NCBI GenBank assembly: GCA_905221605.1
Contig: CAJNDS010002568.1
Span: 563,913-627,912, forward strand
DNA length: 64,000 nt
From: Symbiodinium natans
Taxonomy: Eukaryota; Sar; Dinophyceae; Suessiales; Symbiodiniaceae
Direction of reading: 5' to 3'
Numbering within the stretch: the first letter of the stretch is position 1; every line of letters begins with the position of its first letter. Below the pieces are notes generated by a model. The model searched no databases and had not been told where the DNA came from. It saw only the letters and a list, made by a program, of their open reading frames with translations. A program made the position numbers and the translations under genes. This document shows positions 23,040 through 37,724 of this stretch, piece by piece.

Positions 23040-26000
23040 ATTTGCTTCGATCGATTTTTTAGTACTGAACGGCCTCTCTTCTGGATTCGAGCCTTCACCG
23101 ACAGGGCTTCTAAGCCGTAGGGTTTAGGGCCCTAAGAGCATGAAGGGCCTATTGTGGGCCTTAGATTAGATTTCGGGTTTAAAAACTAATTACTGAGAAT
23201 GTATTGCGTGAACTTTGTATTTTCTCAATGTTATGGGTTTCTTGGGCGGGTGGTTTTTTTTCCAACGCTTGACAAGCTGCTTGACTAGTGAATGCTCGGA
23301 CTGGAGATGCTGAACCCTAAACCCTAAACCCTAAACCGAAAAGAGGAACTGGGATGAAATTGGTGGTATAGACCGTGAACTGGAGGCAACCGTAGTACGT
23401 GTGTTGCTGAAGCATGGTTGTCAGCCGTCGACTTCAATTTCGGGTCGAATGGTCGACCAAGAAGCTCAGACCGATCTGAGTGGAGCGGTGTCGCAAGCAT
23501 CCAGAAAACCTCTGAACAAGATAAAGGGAGGTTCCTCAGCGAGTTCCATGCACGATGAAGGCGGTGATGAACAGGAGAAAAAAGGTGTGGACAGTTTTGA
23601 AGCTGCACCTACTGCTGAATACGCAATGGGCGAGGAGGAGATCCTGGAGATGGAGGCTGAGAGGATGCGACAGTTGTCCGAAGAAGCTGAAAAGATGCGC
23701 CAAGTCTCCGAAGAGAATGGTTTTCGGAAGGACGAGCGTCCGATCAAAGCATTCCTAAACCCTAAACCCTAAACCCTAAACCCTAAACCCTAAACCCTAA
23801 ACCCTAAACCCTAAACCCTAAACCCTAAACCCTAAACCCTAAACCCTAAACCCTAAACCCTAAACCCTATACGTACATATAAGGTATGTAGTGGACATAT
23901 ACTGACCCCAAAATCAAGAGCCCGTATCAGCCCTGGATGGAAGCCCAGCGACGAAACCCTAAGCCCTAAACCCTAAACCCGACACCCTAAACCCGAAACC
24001 CTAAACCCCAAACCCCAAACCCCAAACCCCAAACCCTAAACCCTAAACCCTAAACCCTAAACCCTAAACCCTAAACCCTAAACCCTAAACCCTAAACCCT
24101 AAACCCTACCCCCAAGAGACGTGTCGTTCGTCCCCAGGATCCGTTGGCCACGAAGCTGCGAAAGATCTGCCTGTCTCAAGGCTTGTTTTGGGGGTTTTGG
24201 GCTTCAGGGCTTCAGGGCTTTAGGGTTTAGGGTCTAGGGGGGTTTTGGGCTTCAGGGCTTTAGGGCTTAGGGCTCTGGGGTTGTAGCTACTTGAGGCTGT
24301 AAGCTCCGATGGTGGAGCACTCGCGACAATGGTGTGTTGGGTTCAGTTTGGGTTGAGCGTGTTGCTGTCAGAAACGCAAGGAGCTGGAAAGCAAAGTCCC
24401 CCTAACCCCCAAGCCCTACTCGCCCCCTGGCCTTCTTTATCTTCCCAACGATCCGGGTAAAGCCTTAAACTTTCAGAATCCAGAATTGTTGGTTCTGACG
24501 AAGAACCTCCAAACTTGAACACGGTAGCCCAATTTCATGACCTCGTTGATTTACGGCCTCAAGCCCCCCCCCCCCCCGCCTTGCCCCAAACCGCAGAACC
24601 GAAACCCCAAAGCCTAAACTCAGGAGGCAAACTTGGGGGCTACAGGGTAAGGGGTTTAGGGTTCAGGGCCAAGGGCTCACCTCTCGCGAGCCGGAGGCTT
24701 GGACTTTGACCAAGTCTCCTTCGTCTACAGCTCCCAGAAGGCCACTTGGAAGGTTCTCAGAAGCCCTAAGCCCTCGGCTCCAAACCCTAAGCCCTAAGCC
24801 GTAAGCCCTAATCAAGCCTAAATCCTGAACCCGAAACCCTATATGAGCCCTAAACCGATCCCTGAGACCGCGTAGATATTCGCGCCCGCCCACGGCTTTT
24901 CCCGACCCCACCGGTGCCGATGTCATCAGAGTCCGAGGACTCGCCTGTTATGCACTCCATCGCCTACACCGGGAGCATGTATGTAGTGGGTTTGGAGTTT
25001 AGGGTTTAGGGCTGCAGGTTTGGGGTTTAGGGTTTAGGGCTGAGGGATTGGGTAGCCGTGAGGTTTCGTACCGGGCCACCCACCGCAGCCGGCTACGAGC
25101 GTCTTAAACCCACTCGAGCTCCTATAGCCCTCAAACGGCGGCCCGCAAACTCCTAAACCTCCGAAACCCCCAAAACAACCGAGGTCCCAAATCCTTACGC
25201 CCTGACCTCCCCCAAAGCCTAACCCCATGACTTGTCCTTTCTGAGCCCTTCAGCCCCTAAACCCCTTGTGTTCCTCGAAATCTCGAGCTCTTCACTAGGT
25301 GCCAATCTAGCATTATAGAAACCTAGGATTCAGGGGGTTCTAGGGCTTACCCTAAGGCTCCGACATAGTCCCTTTTTGGGTTAGTTTTAGGGGATTCTAG
25401 CATACTACCCCACAAAGGTACTACATCGGAGCCTTCGGGTAGGGTTTAGGGTTTAGGGTTTAGGGTTTAGGGTTTAGGGTTTAGGGTTTAGGGTTTAGGG
25501 TTTAGGGTTTAGGGTATTAGGGTTTAGGGTTTAGGGTTTAGGGTTTAGGGTTTAGGGTTTAGGGTTTAGGGTTTAGGGTTTAGGGTTTAGGGTTTAGGGT
25601 TTAGGGTTTAGGGTTTAGGGTTTAGGGTTTAGGGTTTAGGGTTTAGGTTTCATGGTCTTGAGCCCGGAGCCGAGTCAGGTGCAGCGCAGCCTCCTTCCAC
25701 TGAGCGAAGAGCAGAGGGCGAATCCCGAGGCGGGCATCTGTTTAGGGTTCAGGGTTTGGGGGTTTGGGGGTTTGGGGGTTTGGGGGTTTGGGGGTTTGGG
25801 GGTTTAGGGTTTAGGGTTTAGGGTTTAGGGTTTAGGGTTTAGGGTTTCTGGCTGGGTTTCGGGTTCAGGGGTTTTAGTTCTTTTATTAAAAGGCTCAGGC
25901 TAAGTTGCCACTAGTGGCGAGGGTTTAGGTTTTACAGGCTGTTCGGCCAGAAGACTCCTAAACCCCCCTAAACCTTCAAACCCTTAACCCGAAAACCTAA

Positions 26001-29000
26001 ACCCCTATAGCCCAAACCCCAAAACCCCAAACCCCAAACCTCAAACCTCAAACTCCAAACCCTAAACCCTAAACCCTATGACAGCTTGAAAGATGTCTTT
26101 GCTTCTTCTCGGTCATGTAAGGGCTGTACTGCTCCTGTACCCAGACCCCTGGGAGGATCCAAAAAGTAGATCCCTAAACCTTAAACCCTAAGCCCTAAGC
26201 CCTAAACCCTAAACCCTAAACCCTAAACCCTAAACCCTAAACCCTAAACCCTAAACCCTAAACCCTAAACCCTAAACCCTAAACCCTACATCCTCACCTC
26301 TAGAGTCTTAGAGCCTGCATTAACCAAGAAACCCTCCCCCTCAGGCCTTCGGCAGCGTGGCCAACTTTCGCCTGCGTGCAACTTCCGTCTGCACTGTGGG
26401 GGTGTGGGGTTAGGGTTTAGGGTTTAGGGTTTAGGGTTTAGGGTTTAGGGTTTAGGGTTTAGGGTTTAGGGTTTAGGGTTTAGGGTTTAGGGTTTAGGGT
26501 GTCGGGGTGGGGTTCGGGTTTATGTGGGGGGTATTTAGGGGGTATTTAGGGGTCTAGGGGCAAAAACCTGGGCACCCCGCAATTTTCTAAACCATATACA
26601 CTAAATCATATACCTGTTTGATTTAGCGCTAAACCATATTCCTAAGCCATCTACCGCAAATATTGTTTACCGAATATGGGTTAGGAGTGTGAATTAACAC
26701 TAAATCACATACATACACGGATGTGTTTGAGTTTTGTCCGCCAGCGCCGCGAGGAAGCAACCTAAAACCTAAGGCGATAGTCCAATGCCCCAATCGAATA
26801 TCTAATTCAAAGTGCCGGTGCGATTTTGCATTGAACTAGCGCTCGCTGAGGAAAAAATCGAGTTTTTCATTTGCTCAAACAGCTGGGCAAAAAGATTGCA
26901 ATGTCTGCGCCGCAGCGAAGAAGCGACGTAAGACCTAGGGTGATGGCCCAATGCCTCAATCGAAGTTCTAAACCAACATAAGAGATCCAGGCATCTCTTC
27001 ATTTGTTATGAGCAACTGAGTAGAAAGGTTCAAGTAACTCTGAAAAGGTTCAACTAGCGCTTTTTTAGATATTATCGTTGGGGTCGTGGCCAGAAGGAGA
27101 ACGATAAACAGAAATAAATAGAGATAGAGGGAAAGAACACTACAGTACGAGGAAATAAAAACAACAAGGAAAGACATAGAAAAGGGGAAGCCAAGATAGC
27201 TTCCTAAAAATGAGTGTAGGAAACTAAACCCTAAAAGGCGGAGCAGGTTAAGGGTGGGAGACGTCCTTTATGGGCGCGGGTGGGCAAAGGAAAATGACGC
27301 GGCCGACACAGGGCCCCATTCTCAAGAGCTCTCCTGCGTATTCCGAGGCCGAAACAGCTCGCATCGAATTTGCATGCCCAAGCAGTCCCTCTCGCAAAAC
27401 CCTAAACCCCAAACCCTAAACCCCAAACCCTAAACCCCAAACCCTAGACCCCAAACCCTAAACCCCAAACCCTAAACCCTAAACCCCAAACCCTCAACCT
27501 TGACTTTTGGTGTGGGGATGCTCAAGAGGTAATCCCGGTGCTTGGCACGCAGCCGGCCGCTGCCGGCATCGCCATCGCAGCGGAGGCAGGGCCTCAGGAA
27601 ATCTTCTTTGGGTTTAGGGTTTAGGGTTTAGGTTATAAGCGGGGTAACTATGATGACAGCTGGTTAAAACCTTATTTAAGATACTTATAATCCTACTTCT
27701 CACTACCCATGAACCTTTAAGTAGAGGGCGAGAGGCCCCCTCCACACCCTAAACTAAACCCCCACTGTAGAGTTTAGGGTCCAGGTCCTCAACCCAAAGC
27801 CGTTAGGGTTTCGGGTTTAGGGTTAGATCAAGGGTTTCGGGTGCACCCTCAACCCCAAACTCATTTAAAGTTGTTGGGTGTTAGGTTCCGGTAGAAATGC
27901 CGAACAGCAACCTGGTGTTTTCATGTGGCTTGGTAACCTACCTCCGGGACTCCCCTCCCCCCCACAAGGGATTTGTCACCCCCCCCAACGGGATTTCTAG
28001 TTCAAAAAACTGATTTTTTTCAGGAAGAGTGTAGGGCCTGCTATAGGAACAAACTTTATAATTGAATGAAATCTGGAGCCTAAAATCCAAAACCCCAAAT
28101 CAAACATGCTGCCGCAAGCGCGGCCTGTCCGGGCCCACAGTCCTTCCTGAAGCCTACGCCTCCCCTAAACCCTAAACCCTAAACCCTAAACCCTAAACCC
28201 TAAACCCTAAACCCTAAACCCTAAACCCTAAACCCAAAACCCTAAACCCAAAACCCTAAACCCAAAACCCTAAACCCTAAACCCTAAACCCTAAACCCTA
28301 AACCCTAAACCCTAAACCCTACGCCCAAAAAGTCTCCGCCGACTACTATAGGGGTCGGAACAAATACTAATAGCATTCCCTTGTGGTCCCTTTGTTGTAC
28401 TTCTACTACAAATACCCTATTCTAATTCTTCAGGCCCCTATATTACACTCACCGCGAGGTGCTGAATCAACTGGGAGCCGGAGAGGCCAAAGACATGAGG
28501 GCTTCAGAGTTTGGTGTTTGGGGGTTTAGGGTTTGAGAGTTTGGTTCGAGTCGAGCTGCAGTGCGGAAGGACCTAGTGCTGCAGTGTAGGGTTTAGGGCT
28601 TAGGCTTTAGGATTAGGGTTTAGGGTTTGCGGTTTAGGGTTTAGGGTTTGGGATTTCTAGAATTTCAGCTAACTCGGGGGCCTGCCAGCGGAGCGGCTGT
28701 AAGGGAGGGGAGGCTCTCTAAACCTTGTGCCCCTCATCTCGGAACCCCAAAACCCAAAATTCTAAGCCCTAAGCCCTTCATTCCTAACACCCTGAAGCCC
28801 CAAGCCCTTCACCCCGAATCTCTAAACCCTCAACCCTAAACCCTTGGGTCTACTTTGAGATCCATGGGAAGCTGTAAGGTTTTGATGAAGGGCATCTACA
28901 TCTCTGACGGTGCCTATAACCCTATGCATAGCTACCCATGAACCTTCATGGACACATGTGTTCATATTCATATTTACATATGGGTGCAAAATTCTACATA

Positions 29001-32000
29001 TGCGAATATACATGTTCATACAAAAGCAGAAGTGAATGAATATACATATACAAAAGACAGCAAACAAATGAACAAATACATACAAACATCCTAATCCCGA
29101 AGCCCGAAACCCGAAACCCTAAACCCTAAACCCTAAGCCCTAAACCCGAACCCTAAACCCTAAACCAAGTTCTGGAGTCTAGAGCACATAAATTGAGTTA
29201 GGCAGTCCTGGAGGCGCGCTTTTGGGCGCAGCCCACGCCGGCTCCGCGGCGGAGCCTCGTGGACAAGCTCATGGAGAGCCCTTTGGGCCTGAAGTTGCGG
29301 GTTTTCTGGTTGCCCTAAACCCTAAACCCTAAACCCTAAACCCTAAACCCCAAACCCTAAACCCCAAACCCCAAACCCCAAACCCCAAACCCCCAAACCC
29401 CCAAACCCCAAACCCCAAACTCCAAACCCCAAACCCCAAACCCTGAACCCTGCCGGGCTTGCAGTTGCGCGGGGTCTCGTGGTCTTTTGGTGCCCAGATG
29501 AGAGTTCATGAGGGTTTAGTTGTGAGTAAACCCTAAACCCTAAACCCTAAACCCTAAACCCTAAACCCTAAACCCTAAACCCTAAACCCTAAACCCTAAA
29601 CCCTAAACCCTAAACCCTAAACCCTAAACCCTAAACCCTAAACCCTAAACCCTAAACCCTAAACCCTAAACCCTAAACCCTAAACCCTAAACCCTAAACC
29701 CTTAACCCTAAACCCTAAACCCTAAACCCTAAACCCCAAACCCTAAACCCTAAACCCTAAACCCTAAACACAGCCTAGCTACCCCTGAGTTTAGGGCTTC
29801 CGGAGTTGGGGTTGCTGGGTTCCAGGGTACCGAAGCTCCGCCTAAGCCCTAAACCCTGCACCCTAAACCCTTAATCCTGAACTTTATGCACTTAACCTTT
29901 AAGGCTAACCCTAAACCCTAAACCCTAAACCCTAAACCCTAAACCCTAAACCCCAAACCCCAAACCGCAAACCCTCAAGAACACCCCAAGGGCCCCTGAG
30001 GCTTTAAGCGAGGCGAGCTCAGCAAAAGCGGGGGCCGCAGCTGCCCCGCGCCTCGTCGACGACTTGGGGTTTGGGGTTTGGGGTTTGGGGTTTAGGGTTT
30101 AGGGTTTAGGGTTTAGGGTTTAGGGTTTCGGGTGTAGTGTTTAGGGTTTGTGGACCATGAATCTCGGTTTAGGGTTTCAGGTTTCGGGTTTAGGGTTTAG
30201 AACCCAGCAACCCTTGAACTTCTACCGGTGTGCGACAGGGCTTCGCAGGTTAGTTGTCAGTTGCTAGGTTCAACATACACTAGGACCCAGAGTCGGCCCT
30301 TATTCCCGTTTTTAGGGTTTAGGTTCCTTTATACACGCCGGTAAACCCAAAGGGGTACCCTTTTCATTCCCGTGCTACTCTTGGGCAAGAGGCATGCGCA
30401 GCAACTTTACACTACTTGAGAAGGTTCGTGGGTAGTTACAAGTAGGGTTTAGGGTTTAGGGTGCAGGGTTTAGGGGTTTAGCTTAGGTGTTTAGGGTTTA
30501 GAAGGGGCGTGGGTAGTTAAAGTACCCGCAGTAAGGCTTTAAGTATAGGCACCCTGCTTAGAACCCTGCTGGTGACTACCCATGAAGTGCACCACGTTTT
30601 TAACTTCACAACCCGTGAGGGGTGATGTTCGGTGTTGCAGATTTGTGTAGAGGGTTCAGTTCTTTTGAGGATGCCCCAGTGCTCTTAGGATTCAGGGCTT
30701 GAGGTCCCAAATAGCCCATACTAATTTAGGTACTCCTATGGATGGGGAACACTAACCCTAAACCGCCCTAAACCCTAAACCTTAAGCCTTAAGCCCCAAG
30801 CCCTAAACCTTCGTCTTGGTCGGCCAGATAAACAACCCCCCCCCTCAATCCAACTCATGGACCAATCCGAAGCTCTCCATGCGGGGGCGGGTTTACACAT
30901 AGGGTTTAGGGGGAAAGGGATCCCAGACTCATAACACCCCTAAACCCTAAACCCTAAACCCTAAACCCTAAACCCTAAACGCCCTTGAATGTGTGCGAGA
31001 GCCTCTACTTCAGAAAGCGATCCCAGATAGACCTGTTGAACTAAGCTGCTCTGAACCCCTAAACCCTAAAACCCTAAAACCCTAAACCCTAAACCCTAAG
31101 CCCCTAAGCCCTAAGCCCTAAACCTGTGTTTATCTGTGTCCCTAAGCCTTCGACTTTTCGAACAGAGTGTCCAAGCATAGCTTCAATTCACAGCGGAGGA
31201 CCCTGAACCCTAAATCAGTGGAGGTAGACATCACGCCAGCAGAAGCAAGCTTCATGGTGCACGAGGCAGGAGACCGCTGCAGCCGCCAAAGCTCCGTTGC
31301 ACGCCGCGGGGGGTTTTCAAGAGGGTTTGGGTTTAGGTTTGGGCTGAATGTTTAGGGTTTTTTCGGGTTTAGGGTTTAGGGTTGGGGCTTGAGATTTCAG
31401 GGTTTCTGGTGTTTGTGTGTGTGTGTGTGTCATGGGCGTAGAGGGTTGACAAAGGCTTAGAGCTGGAGTTTATGCAGGATATCCGCATCCATGAAAGCCC
31501 AAACCACGCAGAGCAAAACACCCCAACCATTCAACATCTATTGTTGAGAGTTAAGGGTTGAGGGTTTAGGCTCTGCAGTCCTCCAAAATATGTTTGAATA
31601 CGGCATCTTGTGTAAAGGTTCCCTTAACAAAGCGGACCAAGTTTAGCGAACTGACCGTTACATAGCCCTTCATTGTGCGGTTGAAGTCCTAAACCCTATG
31701 CCCTAAGCCCTATGCCGTAAGCCCTAACCCTACACCCCAAACCGCAAACCCCAGACCCCAATCCCCAGACCCCAAACTCCAGACCCCAAACCCCAAACCC
31801 CAGACCCCAAACCCCAAACCCCCAACCCCAAGCCCCAAACCCCAAAGCCCCAAGCCCCAAGCCCCAAACCCCAAATTTTTTGTTTGGGACGTACATCCGT
31901 GGCCTCTCCGCCTCGAAGGTCTGGTTCGGCCGCAGCGCGCTGAACCCCCAGCTGGCGACGCGGCCTCCAAAGAGATCTAGGGCTCCTGGGGGTTTAGGGT

Positions 32001-35000
32001 TTTTGGTTTTAGGGTTTTAGGGCTTTAGGGTTTTAGGGTTTTAGGGTTTTAGGGTTTTAGGGTTTTAGGGTTTTAGGGTTTTAGGGTTTTAGGGTTTTAG
32101 GGTTTTAGGGTTTTAGGGTTTTAGGGTTTTCGGGTTTTCGGGTTTTGGGTTGTAAGATTTTGGCTTTCGGGTTCTAAAGTTTAGGCTTTATAGGGTTCTA
32201 GTTTTTGGGGTTTAGGGTTCAGAGGTAAAGGGTTAGGGCGGAGGGGCTCGTGGTAGTTTCCGGTTTTTGATGTTTTTGTTGTTTAGGGCTACGTAGGGCT
32301 TTAGGGTCGTCTGGGGTTCACGACATTTTGGAGGTGTTTGCCTACTGGTTCTTCCCACCGACCCCATGATCGCGCGCACAACTTGTCGGTTTATTGCCTC
32401 TCGAAAGTACCGGCAGGCGCACTTTTTCGGGCATGTTGAAGACCACGCAATGCTTGAATTCATCGGTCCACACAGTATTCTCTGCCAACAGCATGTTGCA
32501 GCAGATAGCCTGTTTCAGGTCACAGCACACCCCATGCACACGGCATCTTTCAGGATTCCTTTGCGTACTTGTGACTCCCAAACTGCTCTCCGATTTCCAG
32601 GCACAACTCAAGACTGTGTGGGTCTGCCATTGCTCATGGCCAGTGCCAGATGAGAAGAAGTACCCTTCTTGGCAGAGCTCTCCGCGCATGCTGCACGTGG
32701 ATGTGCTGGCCAGTCGTCGGCTCCTAAGAGAGCCGGGCCTTGCAGCGGTCCTGTCAGCCTTGTCTACGTGCCGTGCCGATCGTGCCGGAGAGTTGGGCTG
32801 CCCTCCGGAAAATTTCGAGGTGGCCGCCAACGACAGCGCTTGGCTCTTTGAGTGAAAGGCTGTGTGGGTCGAGTTTCGACTCCAATGCATGCTCATACGA
32901 ACATGCCAGCATGAAACCCTTAAGCTGCCCAAAACAAACTGGCAATCTTGTCACTGAGCGCGCGCGTGGGAGTTGGCGCGTTGGTTCTTGGTATGGGTGT
33001 GTGGGACTTAGGTATTCGTACTTTCTACCCGAATACTCTGCGCCCGATTGCCCCCAGGCAAGACAAAGTGTGCACGTGAGATTCAAGCCTAAATTCTCAC
33101 CGTAAACGTGAAACCTGCAACCCTGAACCCCAAACCCCAAACCCTAAACCCAACTCCGAAAGCCCTAGCGACCTAAACCCCTACAACCTCCCAAGCCCTA
33201 AGCCCTAAGCCGCCCTAAACCCTAAACCCTAAACCCTAAACCCTAAACCCTAAACCCTAAACCCTAAACCCTAAACCCTAAACCCTAAACCCTAAACCCT
33301 AAACCCTAAACCCAAAACCCTAAACCATAACCCTAAACCCTAAACCCTAAACCCTAAACCCTAAACCCTAAACCCTAAACCCTAAACCCTAAACCCTAAA
33401 CCCTAAACCCTAAACCCTAAACCCTAAACCGTAAACCCTAAACCCTCAACCCTAAACCCTAAACCCTAAACCCTGAACCCTAAACCCTAAAAACCCAAAA
33501 AACCCTAAAAACCCTAAACCCTACTTATGGCTGCCTGAGGATGCCTTTGCCGCGACCGGCATCCGCTTCACCTTGGCGCGCTGGGACCCGCGCCTCACCT
33601 GAGGTTCCTTCATTCCCCTAGTATAGGTTTGGGGTTTTCAGGGTTTAGGGTTTAGGGCTTAGGGCTTAGGGCTCAGGGCTTAGGGTTTGGAGATAATTAC
33701 CAATAGTATTCCCTTATGGTCCCTGTAAAGACCCCCAAAACCCTGTTCTACTTTTATACGGCCCCTATATTACTTGGTAGCCCTGTGGTACCCTTTGTAC
33801 CCCTTTTTTGGGGTTCTGGGTTCCCTTATAAAGTAACCAACCAAAAAGAGGTACCCTTACTATAAGATGGTTACTGGGCTAAACCCCAAAAAGTCCTAAA
33901 CCCCCTAAACCCCTAACCTGACTATCCCTCTATGGCTACCTGATGTGGGAGCCATCCTGCCTTGTTCAGACAGGCAACTACGGATACTTCTCCGCAGGCT
34001 TCTGTCGCAGGACTCCGCGGCATTCTCTGAAGGCTGGCTTCTCCGGTGGCTGGGCACTCCAGGCACCAGGCCGAGGAGGCGAGGCGGCGAGGCGGCGAGG
34101 AGGCGAAGAGCATGGCTCCGGTGGCTGGGCACTCCAGGCACCAGGCCGAGGAGGCGAGGCGGCGAGGCGGCGAGGAGGCGAAGAGCATGGCTTGCTCAAA
34201 ATCTCACAGCCCCAACCCCGCAACATATGATTTGTATAGGAATCCTATCTGATCCAAAAAGCCTTCTAAGATAATCGTATTGCATGGGCTTATGATCAAT
34301 ATTTATGAAACTTGTTTGTATTCATTGACTATAACATGACTTGAAACAGTACAGGCTGTCACCTCACTCAGTTCCCCTTTCACGATGCCCTGAACTGAGC
34401 CGGTCAAGGTGCAGGCTCCCTTCTCCTTGACACCCTACGCCCTAAACCGATAAAACACCTGTGCGGTGTCGGAACAGAAATACCCTTGTACCTACCTTCC
34501 GACTCAATACCTACTGGTTACTCATTCCAGGGTTATTACATTCTGCTGGCAGCTGGTGCCACAATGGAGCAGAAAGATGTGGAAGCCACAGAAGAACAAC
34601 CGGCAAGGAGCGACAGCGCGTGCGCTCAGCACAAGAAGGTTTAACAGGCTTGAGGGGACTCCAGAAAGATGTTAGGGGCTGTTAGGGTGTCCCAGGCATT
34701 GTCTCAGGCCTCCTAGAAAAAGCCAGGATGAGTGCCAGAAAGATACAGTAGCATGTGAGGGGTTCAAAGAGGGCCGTAGGGCAGGGCCACAGAGATAAAC
34801 GCGTCGCGAAAGAGCCCATGGAAGTTGTCCAGGGAGGCTGTGCCCTCGGGCCAGTTCGCCACGCGCCAGGGCAAAACCCTGTCCGAGAGGCTCGAGCACT
34901 GATTTATATGGGCAGCGCTGTCGCCCGTTTAGGGTTGAAGATTTAGGGCTTAGGGCGAAGGGCTTGTAAGTTAAGCCAACCCCTCAAGTAAGGTTCTGCT

Positions 35001-37689
35001 TCAGGTCTGCTTCAGGGTCAGGGCTGCGGGTTTAGTTGGTGTGTGGTGTGCTCCCTGAAGAGCTTGCAGGGGTTCTCAGGCCTTTGGGGGGGAAAGAGCA
35101 CCCTTGTTCCTAAACCCGAATTACAACGAGACGGGGGAGCCTTCTCCTCTCTGCTTGTGACTTGCTAGTGGTTGACCTGGTGCTCAGATGCCTCATCGCA
35201 ACGGATTTCGATCCGCCTTGGCCAATGTGAACCCTAAACCCTAAACCCTAAACCCTAAACCCTAAACCCTAACCCCTAAACCCTAAACCCTAAACCCTAA
35301 ACCCCAAAAGCTTGGGGTTTCGTGCTGCTTGCCGAGGCAGGAGCCTGCCACGGCGGGTAACCTCATTTTGGCCACGGCAGTCGAGGACGGGGCTTTGGTT
35401 GTTTGGTTTTTTAGTGTTTTGGTGCGTTGGGTTTCTGGGGGGCTTCAAGGTTTTTTGTTCGGTTTGGGCCCATGGGGTTTAGGGTTTAGGGATCATGACT
35501 GTAAGGTTTAGGGTTGATTCCTAGGAGGTCTGACCAGAGTTCAGAAAAGATCAGTGGCCCAACACACTTTGCTTAGGAGCCTCGGCTTTCGTGGGGTTGT
35601 GAGGTGCAGGGTTTAGGTATCGGGGATAGGGAGGGTTTTGGGATCAGGCCCGTGGCAACTACGCGGGATCCGAGGCAAACCCCAGAAACTCCGAAACCCC
35701 GAATATGCCTTACCTCATCATGAGGATCTCTAGAAAGTTCAAGGTCCAAAGTCCATTCCTAAACCCTAACCTTAACCCTAAACCCTACACCCGAAACCCT
35801 ACACCCTAAACCCTAAACCCTAAACCCTAAGAGAAGTTTCTGGGAAATATTCGCAAGCCCCAGAGGCAGAGAGCCACAAGGGCCCGGCAGAGGTTTCTGA
35901 CGCGGTACGCAGCCGAGTGGAGGCGCGCTTCGCCGTATTGCACCGGTTTAGGTTTAGGGTTTAGGGTTTAGGGTTTAGGGTTTAGGGTTTAGGGGTAATA
36001 GGTCTACCGAGTACCCCCTAGAAGCTCTATGATAATCCCCATTGCCCACCTTACTAGCCCTACTTGCTAAGTTAAGGCCCAGGGTTCAGAGTACGAGGAA
36101 GGGAGCCTTGCTTGTGCTAAACCCCCTCACCCTCTAAAGCCCTGGCCCTAAACCCTAACCCGACCCTAAGCCTTAAAAACCTCTGAAAAGTTTAAGGTGC
36201 CCGCTAGGCCCGAAACCCCCGCGGTCGAGGGCAGGGTCTAGGGGTGTATAGGTTGGTTTAGGGTGTTAGGAGTTTATAGGTTTAAGGGCCAGGGGCTCTA
36301 GGGTTTAGGGGTCGGTTGAAAAGCTGTGCATGAACGAAGGAGTGAACGCATGCACGAATTTTGTATTGTAAGTGCGTACCGAAGAATAGACGATAAAGTC
36401 ATAACCACCCTAGCAATTTCAAAGTTTTCGAACCCTCACTAAAACCCTCGCCCCTCCAACCCCATAGTCCCCCCCCCGCCCCCCCGCCAAACTCCTCCTC
36501 GATCGCTACCCCCAAACTCACCTTAACCAAAAACCTTAAGAAGGTACGGCTTTTAGCTCCAGAAACCCAGAAACTACGGGTCCCCAGACCTTGGGGTATA
36601 TTCTAGAAGCCCTCTCTCAAGTAATCCTACACACAAACGCGAACCCTCACGCAAAACTCTCAACCCTCAAACGGCAGCCCTACACCCTAAACCCTAGCCC
36701 TAAACCCTAAACCCTGAATCCCGAACCCTAAGCACCACCCCTCCCCCCCCTCAACACCATCCCCCCCCCCCCCCCCCCCCCCCCCAAGCACCACCCCTCC
36801 GCCCCCCCCCAAAAGAAGGCCTCCTTAGCCTGGGCCCGAGCCCAGCTGTTGCTGCCCTGGCAGCTAGCGGCTGCGCCCGCAGAGAGGGAACCCCTGCTGT
36901 CGGAGGAGGGGGCGTGGGGTGGTTTAGGGTTTAGGGTTTAGGGTTTAGGGTTTAGGGTTTAGGGTTTAGGGTTTCGGGTTTCGGGTTTAGGGTGGTGTAG
37001 GCTGTAGGGCTTAGGGTTTAGGGTTAGGGTTCAGGGTTTAGGGTTCAGGGTTTCGGGTTTAGGGTTCAGGGCTTAGGGTGTAGGGTTTAGGGTTTAGGGT
37101 TCAGGGTTTAGTTCGCAATTTGGGGGTTTAGGGGCTCAGGATTTGGGAGTTTAGGGGTTCAGGATGGTTTGAAGTTCCCGGTTGAGGCTTTCGCGTTTCC
37201 GGTTAGGTTAGGCTGAAGCATGGGATGCTATACTACTCCCTTTTAAGAAGCACCCTAAACCCTAAACGCTCAACCCTCGGCCCCTAAACCCTAAACCCTC
37301 ATTCAACCCTAAACCCTAAACCCTAAACCCTAAACCCTAAACCCTAAACCCTAAACCCTAAACCCTAAACCCTAAACCCTAAACCCTAAACCCTAAACCC
37401 CCTGAACACCCTGAACCCCCTAAACACACCCTAAACACCCTAAACACCCTAAACACCCTAAACACCCTAAACAAACACCCTAAACACCCTAAACACCCTA
37501 AACACCCTAAACACCCTAAACACCCTAAACACCCTAAACACCCTAAACACCCTAAACACCTAAACCCTCAGACCTAAACCCTAAAAAACCCTAAACCCTA
37601 AACCCTAAACCCTAAACCCTAAACCCTAAACCCTAAACCCTAAAACCCTAAACCCTAAACCCTAAACCCTAAACCCTAAACCTCTCTTA

Positions 37690-37724
<35 letters not shown>

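Noticed and set aside
22463-23120. Pro/His-rich frames up to 217 codons
   Set aside because: C-rich tracts and a direct repeat; the apparent repeated peptide comes from non-coding repeat units.
33590-33602. Stop codon TGA at 33600 as the end of module A
   Set aside because: Splicing at the GC donor 33590 joins WDP to the family's next motif NLILAT in phase, so the TGA is intronic.
37398-37565. CRISPR-like array
   Set aside because: Units are nine bases with no spacers; simple tandem repeat of a telomere variant.
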